Source: Stomoxys calcitrans
Lineage: Eukaryota > Arthropoda > Insecta > Diptera > Muscidae
Length of the DNA: 64,000 bases
Assembly (NCBI RefSeq): GCF_963082655.1
Contig: NC_081552.1
Coordinates: forward strand, 51,488,946 to 51,552,945
Reading direction: 5' to 3'
Below are positions 34,279 through 46,162 of this stretch, piece after piece. A program made the translations under genes and the position numbers. Within the stretch, counting starts at the first letter, position 1; each line of letters opens with the position of its first letter. The notes beneath the pieces are model-generated. The model made no database searches. It was not told where the DNA came from and saw only the letters and a program-made list of their open reading frames with translations.

Positions 34279-37200
34279 TCACATCCGCTAAATCCAACAT
34301 GTTCTCAAAGAAATGATAACCTAAAGAGCAACTCCTTCTAACTGCTAGTGCGGGACACACTCACAGAAGTTGTGCTATAGTCCCATCTTCTTCGATGTCC
34401 TCACACCTTCTGCAAAGATCGTTGCTGGCAACCTTCAGTCTGTCAGCATGTTTTCCATTTAGACAGTGACTTGTCATGACGGACACAACGACTGAGACGT
34501 CTGTTCTAGCCAATGACAGCAAAGCAGTAGATCTCTTCAAGTCTAGATTAGGCCACATAGTTTTGGAATGCTAGCAGCCCCCTCTTTGTGACCATCTATC
34601 ATTCGTTGCCCTTCGGGCCTGGTCCTGAAAACTTAGCTTACATGTCGCTAGAGACATACCCACAGATTCTAGTATTCCTGGAATGTGTAAGGTTGTTCCT
34701 AGTCTCGCAAGCTCGTCTGCCTTAGAATTCCCTGTGATATCTTTGTGGCCCGGCATCCAGAACAGGCGACAGTCCAGGGTGGTTTTCGGGTTCAGAATAC
34801 GGTCTCCAGAGATATAATGGCTGCCTGGATGTCTGAGAAAATATTTATGCCTATCGTCGTAATGACATTATATTTTATTGGGTTGCCCAAAAAGTATTTG
34901 CGGATTTTTCATATAGTCGGCGTTGACAAACTTTTTCACAGCTTGTGACTCTGTAATTGCATTCTTTCTTCTGTCAGTTATCAGCTGTTACTTTTAGCTT
35001 GTTTAGAAAAAAAGTGTAAAAAAGTATATTTGATTAAAGTTCATTCTAAGATTTATTAAAAATGCATTTACTTTCTTTTAAAAAATCCGCAATTACTTTT
35101 TGGGCAACCCATATTATATTTTAGCCATTCCACCACTTCTTTAATTGCAAGGATCCCCGCTTGATACACACTGTAGTGGACGGGTAACTTTTTCGATATG
35201 ACCACTTCTAGATCTTAAGAGTACACCCCAAAGTCCACCTGGTCGATTAGTTTGGAACCATCCGCATAGTAGTTTTGTTACCAGCGATATCGTAGTTCCA
35301 ATCGGTCCTATCAGGAATAGTGGTACATTATTTTTTTATCAAAAAGTGGCTTAGGTTGGGTGTAATCCACACTGTCTGGAACATCGGATATTTATCAAGG
35401 ATAACTTAGTGTCCGTAGCGGCCACATGACCAATGAGAAAGCTTCCTTAACCTCAAGGCTGTGGTCGCTGCAATTTGGGTAGCCACAATGTCCAGAGGCA
35501 TAAGATGTAGCATTAAATGCAATGCATCAGATGGTGTCGTCCTCAGTGCGTCTGTGTTGCAAAAACAATAGGTGGATTTTTGAAACGCTGTCCACCAGAC
35601 CACAACACAATATAGCATTATAGGTCTGACAACTGCAGTATATACCCAATGCATGACACACGGTCTAAATCCCCAACTTTTGCAAATGGCTCTCTTGCAG
35701 GTGTATAGGGCAAGAGTTGCATTTCTTGCCCTTTCCAAAATGTTGTATTTGAAGGTTAATTTCCTGTCCAACAAAACACCTAGATATTTTGCGCTTTTTG
35801 TAAATGTAACATTCTCCCAAGAAGACAGGTTCCACTGTAGGCAACTTGTATCTCCTGCTGAAAACCAGACCACTTTCGGTAGCCCACTTTGCTGTTGTAC
35901 GTAGAGTTTCCTGAAGTATATCTCTTAGAGTGCTGGGGAACCCTAATCGCAATTGCCACGTCATCAGCGTACGCGACCACGTTTACGCCTTTTTCTTCCA
36001 GAGACAATAATATATTGTTAATGGCTATATTTCAAAGTAGAGGAGACAGCACACCTCCTTGAGGAGTTCCCCTGTTGACCCATATTTATAGATCCACAGA
36101 TCCCAAGCCTGCCGTAATGCATCTTTTTATAAGTAAGTTATTAATAAACTTTCTTACGGTAGAGTTGATGCCTAGAAACTCCAACTCCATCATGATTGAC
36201 GTCGGTTTCACGTTATTGAAAGCACCTTCAATGTCAATAAATGCCACCATTGTATATACCTTGACAGCGAGAGAACCCTCTATGTAGCCGATTAGGTCGT
36301 GAAGGGCTGTTTCAGTGGATTTGCCTTTACTATATGTATGCTGCTGTCGCGACAGGCGATCTCCAGAGTCTTCAGCATAAAGGATGACCGACTAATAGGA
36401 TGAAAATCGTACGCCTTTGTGTGGTAGGGTTTTCCTGTTTTCGGAATGAAGATGACCTTCGTGTCCCTCCATCCCACAGGTATATATGACATTCTGATAC
36501 AATCAGAGTATATCTCTCTAAGACAGGGAACCAGTCTATCCGACACAGCTTGTAATTCAACCTGTGATACATCCTCGGGGCCTGCCGACTAGAAGGAGTC
36601 GAAACTTATTATCGCCCAAAGGATTTTCGGTTCAGACACAATTTCCCTAATGGCCTCCGACTGATGCATATCAGTGACAACCTCTTCTGGCGCCACATAG
36701 TCTGTGGAGAATTTCCCGGGAAATGTGTATCAACGAGTAGTTCTAGCGTTTCCTGACTGGACATTGTCCATACATTCTCTGACTTCAGAGTATACCCCAC
36801 CGTAACGGGTCTCGAGGACAGAATCTTCCTTAGCTTAGTGGCTTCAGTTGTTTCTTCCACGGAGCTGCAGAATTCTACCCAGGATTTGTTCTGAGCCTTT
36901 CTAAGTTCGCCCTTATATTTTCTTAGCTCAGCCTTATAGATGTCCCAATCGTGTGGTGCTCTTGTGGCTTTTGCTCTGTTGACGAGTTTTCTGCACTCCT
37001 TCCTTAGCCCAACCAGCTCTTGGATCCACCATGGCGGTCGCTGTTTGCCCCTTGGCTTGGCACTAGGGCATGCTGACACAAGCGAGTCATTCAGGGCCTG
37101 CGTGATCCGTTTGACCACTATGTCTATATACTCCGTAGTTTCCACTTTCTTTTCCAGTCTAGAGGGGATAGACGTGCAGAATTTGTGCCGAAATTTATCC

Positions 37201-37640
37201 CAATCCGCCTTTCTTCCGTTTAGCCTAGGGGCCACTACTTCAGTATTTTCTCCAAGGCTGAAACTAATATAACGATGATCAGAAAAGCTGTGGTCATCCA
37301 ACACTTCCCAGTCACATATTCTTTCACTTATATCTTCCGATACAAAGGTAATATCTAGTGCCTGTTCCTGGTAATAAAGGTTGGTTTATCCCCTTTATTA
37401 CAAATCGCCAGCTCACCCCTTTCGTTGACATCCGAACTTCCCAAATATCTGGTGATGTGCATTTGCAGCACTTCCCACAATGAGGCTCTTCTTCTCTACA
37501 GAAGCGGTTTCATCCAGCGACTTAAGGTTTGAAGGCGGCATCTCCGAATCGTGTGCCATATATAGGAAAGCCAGCCAGTAATGAAACTTGTTTATTTCAA
37601 GGCTGGCTATTGCTAAATCGTCAGTGCTTAGCGGCGGAAG
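34279..37640 (-). pseudogene. Broken LINE ORF2: endonuclease, reverse transcriptase, RNase H, Cys-rich end
   Basis: Minus strand, in order. The endonuclease C-terminus includes DWEVLDDHSFSDHRYISFS (~37330-37255; SDHR is the endonuclease His box). A basic linker (37250-36900) follows. RT has IPVGWRDTKVIFIPKTGKP (~36480), an IDIEGAFNNV-type block (~36230), GTPQGGVLSPL (~36060) and VAYADDVAIAI (~35975; YADD catalytic box). The thumb is KYLGVLLDRKLTF (~35800). RNase H has ADGSKL (~35265), AIKEVVEWL, SDIQAAI (~34830) and PGHKDITGNSKADELARLG (~34756-34695). A C-terminal CRRCEDIEEDGT zinc-knuckle-like end is truncated at 34278. Stops and frameshifts are frequent. RNase H presence favours a LOA/I-like clade of the jockey superfamily (inference). 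Confidence 0.85.
34878..35111. mobile_element. Mariner MITE inserted in the LINE RNase H domain
   Basis: 234 bp with terminal inverted repeats TTGGGTTGCCCAAAAAGTA and TACTTTTTGGGCAACCCA, flanked by TA on both sides. No transposase. It splits the RNase H coding region between the VEWLKY block and the SDIQAAI block. A second copy lies at 41623-41837. Confidence 0.88.
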
Positions 37641-39135
37641 AAGAAAAACATTTGGACTACTCTTTGCAAGAATACAGGCTCTGTGTCTCCCATTCCCGTA
37701 CCCTTTAGTAGTTTAAATCCCGGAATTCTTAGTCGACGAACAATTCCTCCACACACCCATGGTTACTGGATAAGAACCACGTCAAAACCTCCAGTCTTTA
37801 GTGCCGCCGAAGCGACCTTACTATGGTGGAGATTTATCTGTAGAAACCGGATTATAGTCAGGATTCAGAACTTCCACCACTGTCGTGTTAGTCTCTTCTT
37901 TTGACTCTACCAGGAGTTCATCCTCACAAGATTCGTTAGAACTTGTCATGATGAGCTTCTGTACCCATCCAGGGGCAGGTGAGAAAGCTGTGGAACCACT
38001 CTTCCTCAGGGCACTGGGCACTTGCGTTGTGGACGATTTCTCCTTAGATGCTCCACTAACTGCTACAGTCGAATTACTTTCTGAGTTTCGCGCTTCCCTG
38101 CTGGCGCACACTTTGAGCGTAGTCCAACATTGTGACCCATCCACACATTTGTCGGGTTCGTTTCGATGCCATCGCCTCCTGTCTTGATTGTGGCAGGGGG
38201 ATTTTCAGTCTCCTGCAATCCGCCAGACTTTAGCGATGTGGTCGATAGTTCTTTGGACAAGTGTTCAGCAACAACTGCTGAGTCGTCTCCTGATTCCCCA
38301 ATCCCACCGCTTCTATAGACCTTCAGTTTCAACTTGTTGAATCCGTAGGATACAACCCCATCAGACCTGTTGAGGTCTGAGAGACAGCCGGTCACCATCA
38401 GCCTCATCCAGTCTACCAATCTTCCAGTCGGTGGTTGAAAGATTGGGATAACATCTCCTTAGTCTTCCAAGTATCGCTTATGGATTTGAGGGAATCCTTG
38501 GTATCCAAGCATGCGCCATTAATCGAGATGGCATATCATCCTTCTTGACTAAATCTAGTGCTGCACCTGGTCAGATCTCACCAATCTTTTTTTAGCGCAC
38601 AACGAAACATTTCAATTGAACGTTGATCGCCGAAGCCAATTAGCCTGTATCAGCCTCGATACCAGCCTGCATAGTCACAAACTGGAGGAGACGCAGGAAA
38701 TTCCGCAAGGACATCGGAGTATACTGATGACAGTCCATTGACTATTCCACTCCAGTTATTTTTGGGTATGCAGACCTGTTATTCTCCCTTGTCGACAACT
38801 GCCATCATCAAGCTGTCCCTATCGAAATTAGCAAAGGTTCTTGGACCCACTTGTTGTCTGCCCTAGTTCTTTTAGGAATGGGATGCCCTCCAAATGACCG
38901 CAGCCTTTTAGAAGACTGCGGTGCAGTTTCCGAATCTAGACGTGTTGTCTTTGGGGTAGCCTGTGCATCGAATTCCCGAGCCCAATTTAAGGAATCTCTC
39001 TCCACAACAGTGAGAGTCTTAGGATCATTCACACCAAGCCTCTCATTGAACCTAAGAGCGATGCGTCTTCTATTATTCAAACCTCTTAAAGAGCGTGTTG
39101 GTTTGCCAGGGAAGGCCGATGGCCTAGGCAAATTG
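37641..39135 (-). pseudogene. Broken LINE ORF1 (gag-like) and 5' part
   Basis: Three minus-strand frames lie immediately upstream of the ORF2 remnant. One (39131-38808) is basic and Ser/Arg-rich, with SLNWAREFDAQAT and SKRLRSFGGHPIPKRTRAD. One contains VDWMRLMVTGCLSDLNRSDG and YGFNKLKLKVYRSGG (38419-38063). An acidic, Ser/Thr-rich stretch (38144-37821) follows. Position and composition fit the ORF1 protein of this LINE. I see no clear CCHC knuckles. Frames are broken by shifts and stops. The assignment is by context more than by sequence recognition. Confidence 0.55.
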
Positions 39136-39815
39136 TAACTTTGCCAAGAACGGTCTACATTGGGTGTATAACCTGGTATAGCTCCCATATAAACCGATCT
39201 CCCGATTTGACTTCTTGAGCCCCTGGAAGCCTCAATTTTTTCCGATTTGGATGAAATTTTGCATATGGTGTTCCGTTATGAATTCCAACAACTGTGGCAA
39301 GTACAGTCTGAATCGGTCTATAACCTGATACAGTTCCTATATAAACCGATCTCCCGATGTGACTTCTTGAGCCCGTACAAGCCGCAATTTTTGTCCATTT
39401 TGGCTGAAACTGTGCAGATAGTGTTTTGTTATGACTTTCAACAATTGTGTCTAGTACGGTTCACATCAGTCTGTGACGTGATATAGCTTCCATATAAACC
39501 GATCTCTCGATATGACTTCTTTATTCCTTACAAGCCGCAATTTTAGTCCGATTAGGCTGAAATTTTGCACGCGGTGTTCTGTTACGGCTTCCAACGACTG
39601 TGCCATATACGGGCCGAATCAGTCTCTCACCTGATATACCTTCCATGTAAACCGGTCTCTCGATCATCGTTGTTCGGGTCCTAGAAGGTTTAATTTTTGC
39701 TGGTTTCACAGAAATTTGTTACGTAGAATAAAATTATCCCCTTTAACTAAATTTATTTTGTATACATTTTTAGCAGAATCCATGGTAGTGGGTTCCCATT
39801 TTTGGCCCGGCTTTT
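39136..39815 (+). repeat. Decayed A-like fragment
   Basis: Diverged units (ACCTGGTATAGCTCCCATATAAAC, CGATTTGACTTCTTGAGCCC) similar to the old elements at 13405 and 17701. It ends in a decayed GGTAGTGGGTTCCCATTTTTGGCCCGGC region (39784-39811), the remains of the subterminal repeat and hairpin. Confidence 0.6.
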
Positions 39816-40566
39816 ATTATTTTAAATCAAATCAAACTGCCATATCAAACGATTTTCTGTGTCAAAGAACTAATTTGCCAGTCTATATATATGGTGCGTG
39901 GCGATAGTTTTTACTATTAAACCATGAAAAACTTTTGAACAAAAAGTGTTGTCCAGAAGCACATCGATTGGTCTTGTCTATCGATGGGCGAAGAATGGTT
40001 GCAATCTTAACGTTAAGGTTTGCAACTCCACTTATCACGCTGAACGTCATAATTTTTGGGGTATGTCGGCCTACATTTATTTGTGTCCCCGCACATTAAT
40101 CAAATCATACAGTGTTCTGTTAGGTCATTATGATTGATAGACTGCTTTGGTGTGAGGTGGTTCGCTGGATATATGAGCAGAATAAAGATATCAGATTCGC
40201 AGTCCACAAACTTAAACCTTTAATTTAACCCCATATTGTCATAACTGGTGTACACAGCCGTTTGTTGGAGAGTGTCTAAAAGAGGGTTGTGCGCCACACT
40301 CCATCTGCCCATGGAGCACATACTTGAATGACGCACTCTACTCAAATATATCTATCATTGGATTTCCCATTGTTTTAATTGGTCAACTTATCTATTGATT
40401 TTTGGAGCTAAAGGGCCACCTAGATTCTTGGACACGAAGTTTAATGTCATATTCGTAATCAACTCCCAAATACCTTTTATTTGAGTCTTATATAGCTATG
40501 ATCGAGTAAAATTCCCATTTGGGGGCCCTTTTGGGGGTGAGGCGACCCGTAAATACTAAGTCATCA
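39816..40566. repeat. Unassigned interval with a short family D fragment
   Basis: 39816-40380 shows nothing assignable. 40430-40560 (AAATACCTTTTATTTGAGTC, TTTGGGGGTGAGG) matches the repeat family D described at 43891-45245. Confidence 0.45.
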
Positions 40567-41290
40567 TTTTTATACCCTCCACCATAAGATGGGGGGTATA
40601 CTAATTTCATCATTCTGTTTGTAACTACTCAAAATATACTCGAATATATATTCTTGACCGTCGCAACATTTTATGTCGATCTAGCCATATCCGCCCGTCC
40701 GTCCGTCTGTCTGTCAAAAGCACGCTAACTTCCGAAGGAGTAAAGCTAGCCACTTGAAATTTTGCACAAATACTTCTTATTAGTGTAGGTCGGTTGGTAT
40801 TGTAAATAGACCATATCGGTCCATGTTTTGATATAGATGCCATATAAACCGATCTTGGGTCTTGACTTTTTGATCCTCTAGAGGGTGCAAATCTTATCCA
40901 ATTTGACTGAAATTTTGCACATGGTGTCTTAGTATCACTTCTAACAACTGTGCTAAGAATGGTTCAAATCGGTTCATAACCTGGTATAGCTGTCATATAA
41001 ACTGATCTTGGGTCTTGACTTCTTGAGCCTCTGGAGTGCACAAATCTTATCCGATTGGAATGAAATTTTGCACGACGTGTTTTGTTATGATATCCAACAA
41101 CTGTGCTAAGTATGATTCAAATCCGTTCATAACCTGATATAGCTGCCATATAAACCGAGCTGGGATCTTGACTTCTTGAGCCTCTAGAGGTCGCAATTAT
41201 TATCCGATTTGCCTGAAATTTTGTACGACGGATCCTCTCATGACCATCAACATACGTGTTCATTATGGTCTGAATCGGTCTATAGCCCTA
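40567..41290 (+). mobile_element. Subfamily A element, copy A8, 3'-truncated
   Basis: Start TATACCCTCCACCATAAG, shortened core region (deletion after CTACTCAAAATA), (GTCC)n of about six tetramers, three to four internal units, ending at TCTATAGCCC where unrelated sequence begins. Tail hairpin absent. Confidence 0.8.
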
Positions 41291-41492
41291 TAAATATGTT
41301 TAAACTGTTACAACTTAGGTTAAAAACTAACAACATTATTGGAAATAACCCAAAATGTGATGAGCTATATCTAACCGATTTCGAGCAAACTCGTCAGATA
41401 ATGTGGTAGTCGTCGGGAAAAGCGTTGAGCAAAACTTTGGCAAGATTGATCAAAAAAATGCGATTGCGAATGCGATTGCAGTGACTCTTGGA

Positions 41493-41495
<3 letters not shown>

Positions 41496-41556
<61 letters not shown>
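41496..41556. repeat. (TA)n microsatellite
   Basis: About 55-60 bp of uninterrupted alternating AT directly before a palindromic mariner-end junction. Confidence 0.95.
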
Positions 41557-41560
<4 letters not shown>

Positions 41561-41640
41561 TTTTTGGGCAAAGGAATATATATATTTATATTTATTTATA
41601 TATAAATATAAATATATATATATTGCTTTGCCCAAAAAAT
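41553..41640. repeat. Imperfect palindrome at a mariner MITE end
   Basis: TTATTTTTTGGGCAAAGGAA at 41553 onward is the inverted counterpart of the MITE start (TTGCTTTGCCCAAAAAATAA, 41623 onward). The AT-rich centre pairs imperfectly. The MITE end is therefore duplicated in fold-back orientation. Confidence 0.8.
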
Positions 41641-41837
41641 AATTGCGGATTTTTCATATAGTCGGCGTTGAAAAATTTTTTCACAGCTTGTGACTCTGTA
41701 ATTGCATTCTTTTTTCTGTCACTTATCAGCTGTTACTTTTAGCTTGCTTTAGAAAAAAAGTGTAAAAAAAATATATTTGATTAAAGTTTATTTACTTTCT
41801 TTAAAAAAAATCCGCAATTACTTTTTGGGCAACCCAA
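41623..41837. mobile_element. Mariner MITE, second copy
   Basis: Same family as 34878-35111: ends TTGCTTTGCCCAAAAAATAA and TTACTTTTTGGGCAACCCAA with TA flanks, and shared interior (ATAGTCGGCGTTGA, CACAGCTTGTGACTCTG). An internal deletion makes it about 20 bp shorter. No transposase. Confidence 0.87.
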
Positions 41838-41946
41838 TATATATATAATTAGACTAGCTGAACCGGGCTCGCTCCGCTGCGCTTTCTTTTACTTTATATG
41901 GAACAAAATTTCCCTTGGAATATTTATTTTCGACAATTTAAATATT

Positions 41947-43890
41947 AACAAGTAAAAAGGCGTTAAGTTCAGTCGGGCCCAACTTTGGATACCCACCACC
42001 TCGGGTATATATGTAAACCACCTTTCATCAAAATTCTGTGAAAATGTCATACCTTATGTCCCATATCAGTTTCATCAAAATATGTTCCGATTTCGACCAT
42101 ATACTAATAAGTACACTAGCTATATCTAAAAATAAACCGATCTGAACTATATACGGCATGGATGTCGAAAAGCCTAATATAAGTCACTGTGCCAAATTTC
42201 AGTGAAATCGGATTATAAAATCGCCTTTTATGGGGCCAAGACTTTAAATCGAGATATCGGTCTACATGGCAGCTATATCCAAATCTGGACCGATTTGGGC
42301 CAAGTTGCATAAAAATGTCGAAGAGCCTAACACAAAGCATTTATTGGCCCAAAACCTTAAATCGAGAGATCGGTCTATATGGCAGCTATATTCAAATCTG
42401 GACCAATCTGGGCACAATTGAAGAAGGACGTCGAAGAGCCTAGCCAAACTCACTGTCTCAAATTTCAGCGACATCGGACAATACATGTGTCTCTTATGGC
42501 CCCAAAACCTAAAACCTAGATATCGGTCTATATGGCAGCTATATCCCAATCTTTACCGATCTGTGCGATATTGCAGAAGTATGTCAAGGGGCTTAACTTA
42601 ACACACTGTCCCAAATTTCGGCGACATCGGATAATAAATGAAAATTTTATTGGCCCAAAACCATAAATCAAGAAATCGGTCCATATGGCAGCTATATCCA
42701 AATCTGAACCGATATGGACCAAATTGAAGAAATATGTCGAAGGGCCTTACACAACTCATTGTCCCAAATTTCAGCAAAATCGGATAATGAATGTGGCTTT
42801 TATGGGCCTTACACCATAAATCGGAGGATCGATCTATATGGCAGCTATATCCAAATCTGGACCGATTTGAGCCAAATTAACGAAGGATGTCGACGGCCTT
42901 TACACAATTCACTGTCCCGAATTTCAGCAAAATCGGATAATAAATGTGGCTTTTATGCGTTTAACACCATAAATCGGAGGATCGATCTATATGGCAGCTA
43001 TAGCCAAATCTGAACCGATCTGAGCCAAATTGACGAAGGATATCGATGGGCCTTACACAATTCACTGTCCCGAATTTCCGCAAAATCGGATAATAAATGT
43101 GGCTTTTGTGGGCCTAAGGCCCAAAACCGGAGGATCGGTCTATATGGCAGCTATATCCAAATCTGTACCGATGTGGGCCAATTTAACGAAGGATATCGAA
43201 GGGCCTAACACAACTCATTGTCCCAAATTTCAGCGAAATCGGATAATAAATGTGGCTTTTATGGGCCTTAGACCCTAAATTGGAGGATCGGCCTATATGG
43301 CAGCTATATCCAAATCTGGACCGATCTGAGCCAAATTGACGAAGGATGTCGATGCGCCTTACACAATCTACTGTCCCAAATTTCATCAAAATCGGATAAT
43401 AAATGTGGCTTTTGTGGGCCTAAGGCCCAAAACCGGAGGATCGGTCTATATGGCAGCGATATCCAAATCTGTACCGATGTGGGCCAATTTAACGAAGGAT
43501 GTCGAAGAGCCTAACACAACTCACTGTCCCAAATTTCAGCAAAATCGGATAATAAATGTGGCTTTTATAGGCCTAAGACCCTAAATCGGCGGATCGGTCT
43601 ATATGGGGGCTATATCAAGATATAGTCCGATATAGCCCGTCTTCGAACTTAACCTGCTTATGGACAAAAAAAGAATCTGTGCAAAATTTCAGCTCAATAT
43701 CTTTATTTTTAAAGACTGTAGCGTGATTTCAACAGACAGACGGGCAGACGGACGGACATGTCTAGATCGTCTTAGATTTTTACGCTGATCAAGAATATAT
43801 ATACTTTATAGGGTCGGAAATGGATATTTCGATGTGTTGCAAACGAAATGACAAAATGAATATACCCGCATCCTTCAGTGGTGAGTATAA
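41947..43890 (-). mobile_element. Subfamily B element, copy B7 (reverse, older)
   Basis: Full-length layout: ACAAGTAAAAAGGCG, mutated hairpin (GTTCAGTCGGGCCCAAC), GGATACCCACCACC, about ten ~153-bp units, ACAGACGGGCAGACGGAC, TATATATAC core and a mutated end (CAGTGGTGAGTATAATAA). Mutations at both termini suggest an older insertion than B1/B2/B6. Confidence 0.83.
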
Positions 43891-45245
43891 TAATATATTA
43901 AAAATTTTACAATATAAATGCCTTTATCTGAATCCCATATAATCTTTATTGGTCTACAAATTTAAGTTTGGATGTAAGGTGTATTCCATTCTTCAAATAC
44001 TTTATTTCAACCCTATATTCTCATGATGTCTGATTTAGGGGTGTTTTCGGCGGTGAGGTGGTCCCCCAGATACTTGGCCCTGAAAAAATGTCAGCATCGT
44101 GCTCTTCCCTCAAATATTTTACATTTATTTAAACCCAAACACATGGCCCTAAAATTGGTTATCAAATTCATTTTCTAATCTCAAATGCCTTTCATTTGAG
44201 CCACATATTGGCATGTTCGAAAAATTTTTTCCCTTTGGGGGTGTTTTGGGAAAGGGGTGATGCCCTAAATACATGATCCTACATTAGAATATCAAATTCG
44301 TATTCTACTCCCAAATGCCTTTATTTGAGCTTCATACTGCGATGGCCAGTAAAAAATTGCTGTTTGTGGGGCATGTGTGGAAAGGGGTAGACCTCCAGAA
44401 AATTGGTCGCGAAAGTGGGTATCAAATCTTGCTCTACACTCGATTACTTTCATTTAAGCCCCATATTGACATGGTCGGTAAATAGGCCTGATTTATAGGT
44501 GTTTTGGGGTGTGGGTGGTGCCCCAATCACTAAGCCCTGAAAAAAGTCAGCAACATGCTATATTCTCATATATTTGAATTCCCATTGCCATTGGCCTCAA
44601 AATTGGATATCAAATTCGTTTTGTAATCTTAAATACCATTCATTTAAACCCTTATTGGAAAAGCCAGCGAATATGTCCGGTTTGGGGTATGGGCCCTAAA
44701 AACTATGAATATCGAGCTCCACTGTCTTTAAAATTCCAAAGACCTTTATTTGAGCTTCATACTGCGATGGCCAGTAAAAAATTGCTGTTTGTGGGGCATG
44801 TGTGGAAAGGGGTAGACCTCCAGAAAATTGGTCGCGAAAGTGGGTATCAAATCTTGCTCTACACTCGATTACTTTCATTTAAGCCCCATATTGACATGGT
44901 CGGTAAATAGGCCTGATTTATAGGTGTTTTGGGGTGTGGGTGGTGCCCCAATCACTAAGCCCTGAAAAAAGTCAGCAACATGCTATATTCTCATATATTT
45001 GAATTCCCATTGCCATTGGCCTCAAAATTGGATATCAAATTCGTTTTGTAATCTTAAATACCATTCATTTAAACCCTTATTGGAAAAGCCAGCGAATATG
45101 TCCGGTTTGGGGTATGGGCCCTAAAAACTATGAATATCGAGCTCCACTGTCTTTAAAATTCCAAAGACCTTTCATTTGAGCCCCATATTGCTATGGTCGT
45201 AAATTTGTCTTCCTTGGGGAAGACCACTCAAACACTTGGTATAAG
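43891..45245 (+). repeat. Family D tandem-repeat element
   Basis: A different repeat family: roughly 140-180-bp units sharing CCTTTCATTTGAGCCCCATATTG, ATGGTCGGTAAAT, GGTGTTTTGGGG and GCCCTGAAAAAAGTCAGCA. Also seen briefly at 40430-40560. It includes a 425-bp tandem duplication (44318-45167). Non-coding; frames at 44689-44910 are incidental. Family name unknown to me. Confidence 0.7.
44318..45167. repeat. 425-bp tandem duplication
   Basis: 44318-44742 and 44743-45167 are head-to-tail copies with no difference noticed, each starting CCTTTATTTGAGCTTCATAC. A third partial start (CCTTTCATTTGAGCCCC) follows. Identity suggests a recent event or an assembly duplication. Confidence 0.9.
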
Positions 45246-46162
45246 AAAGATGTGTCAAAAATGTTTGTGTTTGTTTTTTTTTTAATTGTTATTTTTTTAT
45301 ATATTTTTAAATTCCTAAAATTTCGGTATTTACAAAAATAATTTTTATATTGTCGGCTTTTAACGTTTAGTCATTAACCATTACGTCTCATCACATTCCC
45401 TTCATTATTATGTCTGCAAATGTTTGCCCTTCTCTTATTTTATTGACATGCCAGAAATAACAAAATTTACCGCCTATCTCTAAGTTGACCCATTTTTCCC
45501 CTTGGTTATCTTAAGCAGCTCTCAATGGCCAGGTAATGCAGCCTAAGTCTAATTGCCTAAGTTAGCAGAAGGCTTTAATAGAGATTTTGTTACAATTCCC
45601 AGAAAAGTGTGCTACACAAACATTTACTTTGCCTTGCACTCTCCTCTGTTCAGCAGCACAAAGCAGAAACTCAATTTGTCAAATGCTTTTAAAAGCATTT
45701 AAACTGGGCTAATAACATAATTTAACTCAAACCATTTAAGGGCCATTAGTGTGTGTACATCAATGTACTGCAATATGTTTGGGCCTAATTGGATGAAATA
45801 ATGTTACAACAAAAATCTAAATGTTTGTACAACTTTCATTCTGAGCTTTTCAAAAGGCATTACCTTGGTACACAAATTAAGGCGATAGACTTAACAAAAT
45901 TATAAAGTTAACTGCAAAGTTGTGCAATTGAATTTCTTTTAAGAAAAATAATAAAAATCCATAATTACTTGTGATATTCAATCCCTTGGTCAAATTAGTT
46001 CGAATATCTATTGGGAGACATAATAATGAAAATTTCCCACCACTTGAGATTTCCAATGGAGATTTAATAGCGAAAAACATTTACCTGATTGAAGTTTTCC
46101 ATTGAAAAACTGATTCTGTGCAAAGATTTTGGTGGGAAAACATGATGAAGTTTTTTGAACCA
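45246..46162. other. Unassigned AT-rich interval
   Basis: No repeat or gene recognised up to ~46080. The last ~80 bp (GAAGTTTTCCATTGAAAAAC and following) already resemble decayed 32-bp satellite units. Confidence 0.5.

Noticed and set aside
41450..41642. Open frames of repeated IYIYIYIY
   Set aside because: Direct translation of the (TA)n microsatellite.
41850..41900. Block AGACTAGCTGAACCGGGCTCGCTCCGCTGCG as a distinct element end
   Set aside because: It resembles a widespread insect repeat word I half-recognise, but only ~45 bp are present with no second copy here, so I cannot assign it.
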